NCBI GenBank assembly: GCA_028679985.1
Contig: JAJRAH010000016.1
Coordinates: 1 to 11,724, forward strand
Direction of reading: 5' to 3'
Origin: Methanomassiliicoccales archaeon
GTDB lineage: Archaea > Thermoplasmatota > Thermoplasmata > Methanomassiliicoccales > JACIVX01
Length of the DNA: 11,724 bases
Below are positions 11,380 to 11,724 of this stretch, in pieces. A program made the translations under genes and the position numbers. The notes beneath the pieces were generated by a model. That model had not been told where the DNA came from. It searched no databases and was given only the letters and a program-made list of their open reading frames with translations. Each line of letters opens with the position of its first letter. Positions within the stretch are counted from its first letter, which is position 1.

Positions 11380-11724
11380 ACTTCGCGGATGTCTTCGTTC
11401 CATAACGATAACTGATGTTGCAGCTTCCTTCCCTGCTCACCATGCAGGGCCCCAAAGGGTTCCGTGGTTGACAGGTCGTTCCAAACGCCGGGCATTCCTC
11501 GGAGACTATCAAACCGCGAAGCACCTCGCCACATCGGCAACCCTTGAGATCGTCCTGGATAACGGGAAGACTCTCGAGCATCTCCGAGAAGCGCAACCTC
11601 GCGTCACAGAATTTGAACTCCTCCTTTAGCACCAGAGCGCTGTTCTCGATCACGGGAAACCCCCTCCAGGCCCTGTCCGTTCGCATGAAAACACGATCGA
11701 GGAGAGCGATCGCACGAGGGTTAC
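11378..11724 (-). CDS. hypD: Hydrogenase maturation protein HypD, C-terminal part (cut by window edge)
   Basis: About 115 residues are visible; the reading frame stays open to the window end, so the N-terminal two thirds lie outside. HypD works with HypC to build the Fe(CN)2CO centre of [NiFe]-hydrogenases and holds a 4Fe-4S cluster. Recognition rests on the C-terminal signature CRCGEVLRG, then ECPAFGTTCQPRNPLGPCMV, then SREGSCNISYRYG, in which the clustered cysteines are those of the family, preceded by DRAWRGFPVIENSALVL, the usual Trp-Arg-Gly region. ATG 11684-11686 is an internal methionine, not the start, because the upstream codons (NPRAIALLDRVF) also fit HypD. The C-terminus is near the expected length. 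Other hyp or hydrogenase genes are expected beyond the window. Confidence 0.88.
   Translation of the reverse strand, partial: NPRAIALLDRVFMRTDRAWRGFPVIENSALVLKEEFKFCDARLRFSEMLESLPVIQDDLKGCRCGEVLRGLIVSEECPAFGTTCQPRNPLGPCMVSREGSCNISYRYGTKTSAK

Noticed and set aside
1..11724. CRISPR array, insertion sequence or prophage
   Set aside because: No regularly spaced repeats, transposase, integrase or phage structural gene was found in any frame; only the tRNA remnant hints at past integration.

Overview
This window reads as archaeal chromosome. The tRNA-Ser gene carries a short intron at the canonical 37/38 position with a bulge-helix-bulge fold. AT-rich TATA-like boxes lie about 25-30 bases ahead of several predicted transcript starts. 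Leaders are short, with GGAGGT-type ribosome sites or none at all, and GTG/TTG starts are common. The gene content (AMP-forming acyl-CoA synthetase, LemA/TPM pair, CxxC-x17-CxxC zinc ribbon, GMN-less CorA, HypD) would suit a euryarchaeal lineage such as Thermoplasmatota. That placement is an inference from style and content, not a phylogeny.

Layout. 1-156: intron-containing tRNA-Ser(GCU). 508-840 (-): small cupin. 841-1311: mostly gene-free, with a tRNA 3'-end remnant and a GC hairpin. 1324-1920 (+): unknown membrane-anchored or lipoprotein-like protein. 2159-3489 (+): two-gene LemA and TPM-domain unit. 3552-3905 (+): promoter, possibly structured leader, a 50-aa zinc ribbon and a terminator. 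4116-6023 (+): acetyl/acyl-CoA synthetase. 6164-8023 (+): acetyl-CoA hydrolase/CoA-transferase fused to a GNAT acetyltransferase. 8048-8530 and 8854-9282 (-): two ferritin-like proteins. 9464-10612 (-): CorA-like channel. 10754-11326 (+): DUF998 membrane protein. 11378-11724 (-): C-terminal part of HypD, cut by the window edge.

How the genes may work together. The most coherent theme is acetate/acyl-CoA metabolism. An AMP-forming synthetase with the conserved PKTRSGK lysine motif sits directly upstream of a CoA-transferase whose C-terminal GNAT domain resembles the acetyltransferase domain of Pat/PatZ, the enzymes that switch off Acs by acetylating that lysine. A terminator-like hairpin and a new TATA-like element separate the two genes, so they are probably transcribed separately. 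The ferritin-like pair suggests iron storage or oxidative defence, and HypD implies a [NiFe]-hydrogenase elsewhere in the genome. I see no CRISPR array, insertion sequence, integrase or toxin-antitoxin pair.
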